Shown: positions 8,546 through 17,429 of the stretch, piece by piece | Layout: the number at the start of each line of letters is the position of its first letter | Position numbering within the stretch: the stretch's first letter is position 1 | Notes under the pieces: model-generated | What the model was told of the DNA's origin: nothing | Database searches by the model: none | What the model saw: only the letters and a program-made list of their open reading frames with translations | Made by a program: the position numbers and the translations under genes | Assembly: GCA_037447655.1 (NCBI GenBank) | Contig: JBBHKE010001364.1 | Coordinates: 1 to 23,448, forward strand | Length of the DNA: 23,448 nucleotides | From: Zygnema cylindricum | Lineage: Eukaryota > Streptophyta > Zygnematophyceae > Zygnematales > Zygnemataceae | Reading direction: 5' to 3'

Positions 8546-8830
8546 ATTTAAACTATCCATCCCCTAGTCAACCAATACTTTACTGCTGTATAGGTGGACC
8601 TTCACGGTTAGACTAGATCTATCCAAACTATCCTTCTAGAACTTTGCAGTTCGATCTACATTCTGCGGCGTTGCTATCTTGCTACGTTGCTCTGCCATGT
8701 TATGTTGCTAAGTTGCTACGTTGCTCTGCTGCCCTACTCTGGCGTCGCAGCTGCGCTGCTCTGAACCTGCAACTACAGTAGCTTCACTTCCACAATGTAG
8801 TACACTTTTCTGTAACCCTGTTACACATTT

Positions 8831-9590
8831 CGTAAAAGACAAAATGCCATTATTGAAAAAAAAAGGGCAAACCATTTACATTTACAATAAGTTTGTTTAT
8901 ATCAAATAGAAGGTAACCATAAGAAAACATGAAACAACAAAGAATGTTGAATGATAATTAGAATAAATATTCTATAAAAAAAATAATAATAAACAATACA
9001 TTTGACAAACATTAAAAACTATATATTCCATTTTAACAAACAAATTTGGCACTTAGATTTGTTTATCAGCCTTTGAATTATATATTGACAAACAAACTTT
9101 CATCGCTATATACCAAAACAAATAAACAAAACAAACTTTATAATATGTAACAAAGCATACCTGTGCATACACAATTTCGTTTAAGAAAAACAAAGCAAAA
9201 AAATATGTCATATTAAAGACAATTAGTCGTATGGCAATGTGTCGTAAACTTGTGAAATCGTTTAAAACATGCAAAGTTTTTTTTTCCTATTTTTGGAGTG
9301 GTGATATTCTATTTTAAAACACATCATTCACATGTTTTAAGGCAAATTTTGAAAGTGACATGGTATGATGTGGCTATGGGACAAAAAACACAACATGACA
9401 TTATGTAGTACAATATAAGTTTGGAGCTAACGCAATTTATAGTTTTGGTTTTCTCAATTTCTTCGTATGGTTGTAATTTTATTGTGAAGGCGCGAAGTTT
9501 TTGAAGAAAGGGAAAGAAAAAAAGATTATTTTGGCATATGGGGACAAACCCCGTCACAAAATTTTGACCCTCAACATTTACTCACACCAC
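8831..9590. other. AT-rich stretch without recognised gene
   Basis: The region has many A-runs and AAACAAA-like stretches at 8850-9150 and a T-run at about 9279. No coding frame with a recognisable motif and no clear terminal inverted repeats were found. Confidence 0.5.
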
Positions 9591-9807
9591 AGGACTCGCA
9601 CCAAGAGGAGGACACACACCAAGTGGAGTACTCGCGCCAAAAGTAGGACTCGCACTACGAAAAGTGACTCACATCACGAGGAGGACACACACGAAGAGGA
9701 GGACTCGCACCATGAAGCGGACTTGTACCATGAGAAGGACTTAGGGCAAAAATAGGACGTTCACTAAGAGGAGGAATTGCACCATTAGGAAGACTTGCGG
9801 TCCATGA
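9591..9807. repeat. 18-bp minisatellite, about 12 units
   Basis: Successive 18-base units start at 9591, with the general form AGGACTCGCACCAAGAGG and frequent changes (ACACAC, TTGTAC, CATGAA). One unit carries an extra base, so the array is 12 x 18 + 1. A plus-strand frame is open through most of the array (stop at 9753-9755) and reads repeats rich in His, Thr, Arg, Glu and Asp, such as HHEEDTHEEEDSHHE. This is what a period divisible by three gives by itself, and I see no reason to call it a gene. Confidence 0.85.
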
Positions 9808-9970
9808 ACCCAACCCAATTAAGGTGAAATTACTCAATCAGCAAACCATTGTAACTGTTACATAGAAAATATTGTGCAATAGCTGGTTGCTCAATGAATA
9901 GACTTTAAGTGGAACATATAAATAAAAGTGTGAAGCGCACAATCACTTGCAACTAGATCATACAAATTAT

Positions 9971-11225
9971 TAGTGTTGTGTATCGGTAGCCAATTGCCGA
10001 TATACCTTTTTTGTTTGCCTACTAATACTCATTAAATTGGCACAATATATCTGTACTAGTTTTATCGCAATTAAATACCAATATTATTCGATTTTAACAC
10101 ATGTTCTATTGTTATTAACGATAATTATATATTTCTTATTGAAAAGTTGTGCGGTCTATTCCGTTTTACTGGACTTACATTCTTCCGTTGTAAAAGTACA
10201 AAACGGATTGCCTTACGTGTCATGCCACACTATACAAAGCCTAGTTGTTCAATACGCGCATATTTTTCCTTTTTTCCAGTTTCTATGTATTGTACGTGAC
10301 TTTTCAAAAAATCGCAAAAAAACGTCTATTGTAAACTGAAACTGAAATTTTACGGCAACCTACAGACAAATTACGGTAGCTGTTCGAATTGTTACGGAAA
10401 TTGTACGTTAGTTAACGAAAAAATTCGATACACGTATCCGTACTTTCTGTTCAGTAAACTGTACGGAATGTACACAGATATGTACGGAAATTTATCGTCA
10501 CGTCTAAGGACATTTCCAAAAAGAGATGTTGCAGCGTCACACTATTTGAGCGCCGTAAGCTCAAAAATTGTACGGGCGTCTTCTTCAAATTTTCGAAAAG
10601 AAGCCGCCATAAATACTTCAACAGTAAAAGCGAAAATTCAAGGAAGACGCCATTACCGACGCCACTTCGGTAGAGTGAGAAGACCATGACTGCCTGTTTG
10701 TGACAGAGACTATTTTATTATGATAAAATATTTCGATTTGCGGAAATTGTACCTGGGCCTACGTATGCCCCTAGAAACCGCTTACCGGTGCAACCGTAAC
10801 CAGTTGATATAGATGTTCCATTGCATACATATGGTGTGATAATTATATAAATTTAAATTATGTTTTACCGCTAATTTGACAAAAATCGTACAAACTGCGA
10901 TACATGTTCAATTCATTTTTTTTACATGTACGAAATTGTACGGACATAAATTCATTAAGGTTTTTACGATTTTTCAAATCGACCTCTCTAGTTTCTACGA
11001 ATTGTACGCGCGTTCTAATCGTGCGTAGAATATGTTTTGAACAACTATGATACAAAGTGAAATACCACTAATACTATACTGTAGCGTACTATATTTTTTC
11101 CACTTTTCGTAGGTAAGTAATTTTTTGTTGTGGGAGTGATATATTGGGACCGCTCACCGTTAGCTATCCGATAAACATCGATATCGTTTTTATCGCGATA
11201 ATTTTTTTCCGGATACAAAACACAA
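9971..11225. mobile_element. Non-autonomous hAT-like element 4 (about 1255 bp)
   Basis: The left tip TAGTGTTGTGTATCGGT is perfect. The right tip is decayed (CCGGATACAAAACAC). The end at 11225 is placed using the conserved palindrome TTATCGCGATAA at 11190-11201, which lies 24 bases from the tip in elements 1-3. The octamer before the left tip is CAAATTAT (9963-9970), and AT-rich sequence after the right tip resembles it, but an exact duplication cannot be fixed. Shared interior pieces include CATGCCACAC (about 10219) and GATATATTGGGACCG near the right end. A segment at about 10460-10690 with short open frames on both strands is not found in the other copies and may be captured DNA. There is no transposase. 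Confidence 0.75.
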
Positions 11226-11262
11226 AATAATTGCGTCCAAGGTCGCAAAAGTCAAAATTTTA

Positions 11263-11430
11263 CATAACCGAAACCGACCGTTTTTTTTTTTTTCAAAATC
11301 TGAGTAACCGACGCCCGACCGGGTTATGTCACGCTCCAAAATTGTTAGCCGTTAATCGACCGTCTACGAAAATAAAAGTTAACCGAAACTCGATTTCTCG
11401 CGACTAACCGTACCCGACCGTAACCGAAAA
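11263..11430. repeat. Cluster of TAACCG...CCGACCG motifs
   Basis: At least five loosely spaced copies of a TAACCG + spacer + CCGACCG theme occur: 11264-11280, 11304-11322, 11344-11362, 11379-11395 and 11404-11430. The spacing is irregular (about 20-40), so this is not a plain tandem array. It resembles clustered protein-binding or subterminal transposon motifs. The element to which it belongs is not identified. Confidence 0.5.
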
Positions 11431-11494
11431 AGTACAAAATTACAACGCTCGTTGTTTTTAGCGGTAAGCATTTATTACATAGCAAATTGTAATT

Positions 11495-11671
11495 ATCGTA
11501 ATCTGACAAACGTACGATTTTAAGTCATTATGACGTTTGCACTACGCGGTTTGTGAAAACACAGTTACATCATAACGTCACGTATTAAATCAATTTTGTA
11601 CTTTTTTCGTTAATATGGTACAATTATGCGCGGTCAGACACCGATCGTAAGCCACACTATTTAAAACGGTA
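11495..11671. repeat. Direct repeat copy 1 (partner at 14465)
   Basis: This stretch shares TGACGTTTGCACTAC, AAAACACAGTTAC, TTAAAT, TTTGTAC and a GCGGTCAGAC block with 14465-14632, in the same order and orientation. Neither copy has a coding frame that I recognise. The end block, TACGGTC + GAC and CACACTATT, occurs a third time at about 12027-12070. Confidence 0.65.
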
Positions 11672-11679
11672 CTATACTA

Positions 11680-12221
11680 CACCGTGAATCGTTATTAGTG
11701 TCAAATTTTATATAGTGTTGAAGAAAATTTACCGTAATTGATGCTAATTAAGAATTATACATTTTTTTTTTTTAAAAGGTGTATTTTAATTTCGGCTTTA
11801 ACGCTAATTTGGGAGCAGCGAAAATGGAATATTTGCCGTATGATTATATACATTAATATATGTATCCGTACAATATATTAGAAATAGCATGCCGTCGTGA
11901 AATTTAAATATCCGTACATGTCAGACTAATTTACGTGACAGACTAATCCCGTTTTTTTAGCGCACGTTCCTATGCGTGCGCGTCTGATTAAATTCATTTT
12001 TTGTAAAATTTTCACTTGAAAAGATACATTTATGTACGGTCTGAGATCGACCTTACACCACACTATTTAGATCTTATTGTATTTTCGTTCTTTACGCTAT
12101 TTTGTACGGTACCTTAATTAACGTCAAGGAAAAAATAAAACTATGTATCCTATTTGAGGACAAAAAATCAAAATTTAATAACCCAAATTAGAGTTATTGA
12201 CACTAATAACGATTCGCGGTG
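11680..12221. mobile_element. TA-flanked MITE, 542 bp, CACCG-type TIR
   Basis: The left end CACCGTGAATCGTTATTAGT and the inverted right end CACCGCGAATCGTTATTAGT continue as inverted repeats for about 25 bp with one mismatch. TA lies on both outer sides (11678-11679, 12222-12223). The last 123 bp are the same family as 1-123. No transposase is present. It is longer than the 171-387 copy but shares CACACTATTTA-like interior sequence. Confidence 0.75.
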
Positions 12222-12247
12222 TATAGATGTTAACGCAAAATCAAAGA

Positions 12248-12361
12248 GTACCTTAAATAATGTAAAGAAAAATTTAGATTTATTTACTTTATTTAAAGTT
12301 TTTGGGTCAAAATTCGTGTTGACAAAATTAGCGTTAATAACGTTAATTACGATTCGTGGTG
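12248..12361. repeat. Degenerate tandem copy of the MITE right end
   Basis: After 12221 the same unit recurs: GTACCTTAAATAATGT, then A-rich sequence, then ACGATTCGTGGTG followed by TA. It is a diverged second copy of 12099-12221 without its own left end. A third, weaker one ends near 12525 (GAGTGGTGTAGTGG). Confidence 0.55.
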
Positions 12362-12439
12362 TAGTGTTAATGGAAAATTATGATTGATAATACTATTTAC
12401 TACAATGACACGTGGTAAACGTGGTAGGTTATAGTCCAC

Positions 12440-12525
12440 GTCTTTAAATAATGTTGTTAACTATGTTTTGTGATTTTTGGCTATCATTAATAGCGACTTA
12501 TTAACATTAATATTAATGAGTGGTG
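12440..12525. repeat. Third, weak copy of the MITE right end
   Basis: TTTAAATAATGTTG, AATAGCGACTTATTAA and TTAATGAGTGGTG followed by TA follow the order of the two preceding units but are strongly diverged. Confidence 0.35.
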
Positions 12526-12531
12526 TAGTGG

Positions 12532-14050
12532 TACATCTTCCTTTGCAAAAAAACAGCTCGTGTACCTCTTCTTTTTACTATTTTGTCTTTTTGGAATCTC
12601 CCTTTACAAATATTTTTTTCTCACGACAGTCATCTCCCTCAAGAGATTTGTTCCTACTTTTGCGTGTAACTCTTGTATTAATTCTTAAACTCTTATAATA
12701 CTGTCATTCTCTCGCAAATCTAAATTTTTCACTACAGTTTTCGGACGGTTTTTCTTTCGACTTCAATTCTATGTTATGAATTATACAAAAAATGTAAAGT
12801 TTTAATTATGTATGCTTAAAAAAAAAATATTAGTTTTTCACATAGGAAATCAATTAGTAAAAAACAAACTGTGATGAGCAAAATATCCAATAAATGTTTT
12901 GTACTATCAAATATATAAAAAATCAAATCACAACCTCGTCCTATTTTTGACTCTATTATACATAATCTCAACCCTAAACTTAAAAAATACACAAAATCTA
13001 TAAATCTAAATGTGGTATAAATACCACGCTTTTGCAATTTGGTAAAAATAAGCATTCCGGTTTAAAAAAAAAGAAGATAAACACTAGAAAAAATGTGAAA
13101 TACAAAAAAAAAATCAAAGAAAAAAATGTTTATATATATAACTAATACTAAAATAAACAATAATTAGAAAACAAAACAAAACAAGAAATTATGCATTTAA
13201 AAGATCTCGGCTGGATTTAACACACAAAATATCTTTAATAATTGAAGTCGCTAGTGAGCTCCTCTTCTTTGTTATCATGTTCTCGACATTTGAAAATTGC
13301 ATTTAGGGATGGAACTAGAAGCCGAAACAACTCGAATAGATCTAGCAACACCCGCTAGAATAGGAAATCCTTTTTCTTTCGCATGTACATTTGATTTTTT
13401 TTCCACAATTCAAATATGTTAAAGTTCAATCTTTCGTCGTTCGTTAATTTTAAATCAAAATAACGTTTTTATTCGTCACTAACGAGCATTTTTTTATCTG
13501 TGGTAATAAAAAATTAATTTTAGTCATCGCTCTCACCATAAAAATTGTGGAAACCAACTTAAAATGGTCGAAGGTCTTCGCAACACATCAACGTCACCAT
13601 TTTCGCAAATTTTTTTTGGTCACTCGTTTTCGCTCGCAATTTTTTAAAAAACTTACGAATAAGTCCTCTAGAACTATCCACGTCGGCCAAAGCTGAACAT
13701 GTGTGAGTGTTAATTATTGAAGTACCGTTTGTTGACTTGTATTGATAAACTATAAAACATGTATTACAAGCCACAAAACCTCCCTCTTTACTATGTGTTT
13801 GTTTCATGTTTTAGTTTCATAGACATGTTCATTTTTTTTCATAGACATGTTCAAGTGGCCCTGTTTTATATGTACTAGTTAATACCGAGCAATTTCACCA
13901 TTTTTTGATTTTGAACTTCGTTTTGGATTATAGTTTTAAGAGAAGCGAGAATGCTATTCTCTATTTTGGTGTATGACTTAGTGTCGTTTGAATTGTGGTC
14001 AAGTTTCTCTAACTGAAATAGCAATTCAATTTATCGATTTATTGTTTGAA
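12532..14050. other. AT-rich stretch without recognised gene
   Basis: The region is pyrimidine-rich at 12540-12780 and A-rich at 12820-13200. No coding frame is recognised on either strand and no RNA gene is seen. A 17-bp direct repeat is at 13815-13853. Confidence 0.5.
13815..13853. repeat. 17-bp direct repeat, period 22
   Basis: TTTCATAGACATGTTCA occurs at 13815-13831 and again at 13837-13853, separated by T's. Confidence 0.8.
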
Positions 14051-14314
14051 ACATGTGAGTAAGCTAATAATTAGGATTTATCATGGTAAATTGACGTAAT
14101 AATTTGATTTCCGCTGATTTATTAACTAATACGTAACACATGTCGCATGAGATTGACATAATAATATGATATATTTGTGGAAACACGGTATAAAACGCAT
14201 AATTAGCATTTTGCAATAATGTACGCTATATGAGTAAACCAATAATTACGATCGGTCATGTGATATTGACATAATAATTTGACATATTTTTGGAAACACC
14301 GTAAAAAGTGTATA
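14051..14314. repeat. Diverged tandem repeat (TTGACATAATAATTTGA)
   Basis: The 14051-14107 stretch (ATGTGAGTAA..AATAATTA..) recurs at 14228-14282. A middle copy of ATTGACATAATAAT with GTGGAAACAC is at 14154-14185, matching TTTGGAAACACCG at 14289-14301. The copies are unequal, so the original unit is unclear. Confidence 0.55.
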
Positions 14315-14319
14315 CAACA

Positions 14320-14345
14320 CACCGCGAATCGTAATTAGAGTAAAG
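14320..14345. repeat. Lone left end of a CACCG-type MITE
   Basis: CACCGCGAATCGTAATTAGAG matches the 11680 and 171 left tips. The preceding bases are CA rather than TA. No matching right end was found before 14914. Confidence 0.45.
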
Positions 14346-14464
14346 AAAAAAGTAGAGTTATACAAACTAATTTGTGTGATAAAACTATTTCAAAAAGGAA
14401 TTTTACTCTAATTTATTTAAGTACTATAATTTGGCCCGCTAATATCTCTATTGTAGATAAGGTA

Positions 14465-14632
14465 TTCGTACAAAATCTAACAAAACGTATAGTTTATCGT
14501 CACTTTGACGTTTGCACTACTCGTTTTGTTAAAACACAGTTACTTGAAAACGAACTGCATTAAATTATTATTTGTACCTTTTTACTTATAAAAATACAAT
14601 TTTGTACGGTCGGACGTCGTCCATACTATTGT
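14465..14632. repeat. Direct repeat copy 2 (partner at 11495)
   Basis: This copy lies downstream of the lone MITE end at 14320. It carries TGACGTTTGCACTAC, AAAACACAGTTAC and TTGTACGGTCGGACG in the same order as 11495-11671. It may be the interior of a longer CACCG-type element cut off by later events. Confidence 0.65.
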
Positions 14633-14830
14633 CCATAGCTTATTTCAACCATGGATTACTCTCGGAAGCACCACACACTACCCCTCAAACAGCCGTGTTT
14701 AAGACAGCACAGAGTACTCCACAAATACCAAAATCCCCTCAAACTGCACCAGTAAGCAGTATAATATACACACTGTAGCTCCCAAAGTTACAGCCAAATC
14801 CACCAAGGAATCTAGAAGATGGGAGTTGTA

Positions 14831-14907
14831 GGGGGAGAAGGGAGGTAGGGAGGGAGAGAGGGAGAGAGGGAGAGGAGGAGAGAGGGAGATAAAGAGGGAG
14901 TGAGAGA
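14831..14907. repeat. GGGAGA purine-rich simple repeat
   Basis: An almost pure G/A tract of GGGAGA-like units stops only six bases before the copia 5' LTR. The stretch before it (14640-14830) shows no gene. Confidence 0.85.
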
Positions 14908-14913
14908 TGTAAG

Positions 14914-15939
14914 TGTAGAAATTGATGGTTCTTTTATTATTTTCTAGGTCTAAAATGAAATGCAGAAAAGAAGCCGAGGCAGTCTGCCTCTAGCTCCCCT
15001 CTTCAACTCCCACAGTTCTCGTAGTCACTAAAAGTTGGAGAGGGAGCTAGAGCCATGGCTGCCTATGCTATCTAAAGGAAGACATGCAGTAGATTGGTTG
15101 ATTTACTAAAAGAGAACCTGAAATACCCAGGATTTGATCCAGGTATCTACCGCCTGTCAAAGTTCGCAGTAGCCGGTAGCTTTATCCGTTTAGTCTAATG
15201 TTAGTGATAAGAGGTATAGGGTTTGATAAAAATATAAAGAATTACACGTAGACTAATTCATTTAACGGAAACGATATACGGAATGTATAGATTCAATTAT
15301 GTAAAGTATGGAGTACGGTACGGAGAAGAAATAGATATCGCGCATTTTGTTTCGATAGTGAAACAAATACTGTGCAAGTGTTATGACGGCTACGATTGAA
15401 ATCTGGTTGCGATCGGACAGCCGGAAAGGATGTTGAGATCGCGGAAGAGGATTTCGGCGGTTTGCGGTCATCGCCACATCATATGACACGTGGAAGAATG
15501 ATATTAGATTACGACATCTCCGAGGATTACGAGAACGAATCCAAATATGACATGTGTTGACTTTTTAGCCATGTCGTACAATGTCCGTTTAGAAAGTACA
15601 CCGACACCTGTACATTTTTGTACCACACACTAATATGATTAGTGACGTACGTGAATAGATAAAGTCTTAGAGAGAGATAGGACTTAGCAAAATTTGGTAG
15701 ATAGGACCCTCTCTCCCACAGAGCTTTTCTACAAAAGGTCAACTTTGACCCTCCATAACTTAATGTTCGAGGAGCAAATTTAGAGATTCTTTTTGATATA
15801 GACTCAAGGGAGTCTTGACTTCACAGGGGTGGAGGTGGTCAGAGTTTTTGTCTGCCAAGGTGACAGTTATTCTTGCTTGAACATAAAGGGGTCAGGGTTA
15901 TCTTAGAGGCTTCGTGTGAGCTGCCTACTCTGAGGACCA
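14914..15939 (+). repeat. Copia 5' LTR (1026 bp)
   Basis: It begins TGTAGAAATTGATGG and ends GAGGACCA. It aligns with the right LTR throughout, with substitutions and small indels. It also contains GTAC-rich stretches (about 15310-15320, 15590-15650) like the neighbouring MITEs. Confidence 0.92.
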
Positions 15940-15940
15940 A

Positions 15941-15958
15941 TGGAGGTCTCAAAGTTGC
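15941..15958 (+). other. Copia primer binding site, degraded
   Basis: TGGAGGTCTCAAAGTTGC starts one base after the LTR. It can be aligned to the usual TGGTATCAGAGC only with an insertion and changes, so it is a likely but damaged initiator tRNA-Met site. Confidence 0.45.
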
Positions 15959-15963
15959 AGGTT

Positions 15964-16946
15964 ATGGGCATACCCTCTGGGCTACCCATCTTTAATGGAA
16001 CTGGCTTCATATAATGGGAAAGTATAATGACACGAGCTCTATGCAAGCAAAGGTTTTCGGGAATAGTAAGTGGACGAGTGGGGCGTCTATCAAGTTTTGT
16101 CATTCTCCCAAGGTTTAAAAGAAGCAGATCCCCGAAAAAAGCAGATCCATCTCCAACGGAGGAGACAACGGAAAGGGGGGTGGTGAAAAAAAAAAAGAGA
16201 AGGAGACAATCATACCGATAGCAACCGGTTCGACATTCATGTCACCCATTCCGCGGAACGAGGAGAATGATAGCGATACCTAGGACTATAACATTATGGC
16301 GCCAAAGCACTTCATCCTCCGCTATCTTACTTAAGGGCTTTCATCTCCTCATCTCCAGGTGGAGAGGGCATCCGATCTTTGGGTGGCTCTCAAAGAGCTA
16401 TACATAAGTGGTATGATTCAACAATAGTAGTTGGCTGATTTGAAAATTAATGCGTATGTATACAAAGGGGGGAAGATGTTAGATTTTTGCAATGAGCTTG
16501 CTACACTTTTCATGGAACTAGAGAGTGCTTGAAAAGTAGAAAATGGAAAGGAAAAGGTTAACTGCTTGCTCATGAAGTTTCCAGATGAGTTCGAGAACAT
16601 AGTCAACCGTGTGTAGGACTTGCCGGACTCGAGGTGGATATGGAATTAAGTGGTAGGGATGATTATGGTTCGGGATACGATTGAGATTCGAAGGGGAGGA
16701 AATAGTGGGCAAGCCTTGGCAGCTGGGACCGATTAGAGGAATAGGGATTAGAGGAAACCGGTCATAAAATATAAAGGGGGGGAGCACAAAAATCAGACAT
16801 ACGAGTTCGGACTGAGGGCTCCTAAGGGTTTTTGTCATTTTTGTAAGAAACCAGGGCACTATACGGCGCAGTGCACGAAGTTAGCAGAGCTTTGGTTAAA
16901 GGAGGGGCAGACCGGTGGATCCCCGAGAGGAAAGAAAAATGCCCTT
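15964..16946 (+). pseudogene. gag: Copia gag, broken
   Basis: The first ATG after the LTR opens MGIPSGLPIFNGTGF, which resembles the start of copia Gag (FNGTNF-like), then a stop interrupts it near 16014. The frame continues through a basic stretch (KKKKRRRQ) to a stop near 16219. After a frame change, LDFCNELATLFMELES and VNCLLMKFPDEFENIV resemble the middle of Gag, again with a stop between them. The nucleic-acid-binding zinc knuckle CHFCKKPGHYTAQC (C-X2-C-X4-H-X4-C) is intact at 16833-16874. Gag normally forms the particle that packages the RNA. This copy cannot make a full protein. Confidence 0.85.
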
Positions 16947-17429
16947 GTGACACAAGTACATGAGGCGGAATCCGTAGACGAGGACGGTGAGCTCTTATTG
17001 GATAAGGAGTTGGAGGCGAAAAACAAGGTCGAAATTCCACGAAGGCAGAAATGTGCTTTCGGTGGATTGAAAGGTGAAGCAAGTTGGATTGTAAATTCAG
17101 GTGCCTCAATGCACATGTGTAAGGATAAACACGTGTTCACTAAGATTAGAAAGATTCACATTGTAGAGATATAGTACCGGGATGGGAGGATAGTCACTAC
17201 TACTCTTGTAGGATCGGTGGATGTGAAAGTGTTAGTAGAAAGAAAGATATCTATAGTTACATTCTCTGATGTATTGTTTATTCCGGAGCTGAAAAAATAC
17301 CTCATCTCTACATCTGTATTAGATGATAGGGATTTTGATACCAGCACTAAGAATGGAGTCTTTACTGCTAGTTTTGAGGAGGAGGTTTATTTCATTGCTG
17401 AAAAAGGTAGCCAAGGGATTTTTAGGTAA
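16947..17429 (+). pseudogene. pol: Copia protease region, broken
   Basis: This is in the same frame as the zinc knuckle. It has WIVNSGASMHM at about 17085-17117, the site of the aspartic protease motif WxxDSGAS. The catalytic Asp is replaced by Asn (AAT at 17094-17096), which would abolish activity. A stop follows at 17172-17174. The frame resumes with VDVKVLV, VTFSDVLFIPELKKYLIS (a standard protease C-terminal motif) and NGVFTASFEEEVYFI before a stop at 17427-17429. The protease normally cuts the Gag-Pol polyprotein. Confidence 0.85.

Larger units (their letters stand above)
5484..8825 (-). mobile_element. Ty3-gypsy LTR retrotransposon, deletion derivative, with nested copia solo LTR
   Basis: Two LTRs of 480 bp each (5484-5963, and 7032-8825 after removal of a nested insertion) begin TGTAAAA and end TTACA. 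The element is flanked by identical 5-bp target duplications, CATTT at 5479-5483 and 8826-8830. A purine tract beside the left LTR and a tRNA-Met-type primer site beside the right LTR put the coding strand on minus. The interior is only about 1,068 bp, compared with several kb in a full gypsy element. Gag, protease, most of reverse transcriptase and integrase are absent. RT connection and RNase H remnants and a coiled-coil reading frame remain. The LTRs differ at many positions (roughly 88% identical by eye), so the insertion is old. Confidence 0.92.
7032..8825 (-). repeat. Gypsy 5' LTR, interrupted by solo LTR
   Basis: The two LTR parts, 7032-7236 and 8551-8825, total 480 bp and match the left LTR in order. 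The interruption is the copia solo LTR at 7237-8545 plus its duplicated ATTTA. The promoter region of this LTR is split by the insertion. Confidence 0.92.

Noticed and set aside
9501-9755. Open frame through the minisatellite as a gene
   Set aside because: A period of 18 keeps any one frame open by itself. No domain, signal or neighbouring gene supports it.
9591-9807. CRISPR-like array
   Set aside because: There are no spacers between the units, and the units are diverged tandem repeats in an apparently eukaryotic genome.
11263-11430. Telomere-like or centromere repeat
   Set aside because: The motif is not TTTAGGG-type, the spacing is irregular and the cluster is only 170 bp.
16518-17140. 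Long minus-strand open frames (95-113 codons) over the copia gag/protease
   Set aside because: They are antisense shadows of gag and protease, which have clear motifs on the plus strand, and show no motifs of their own.
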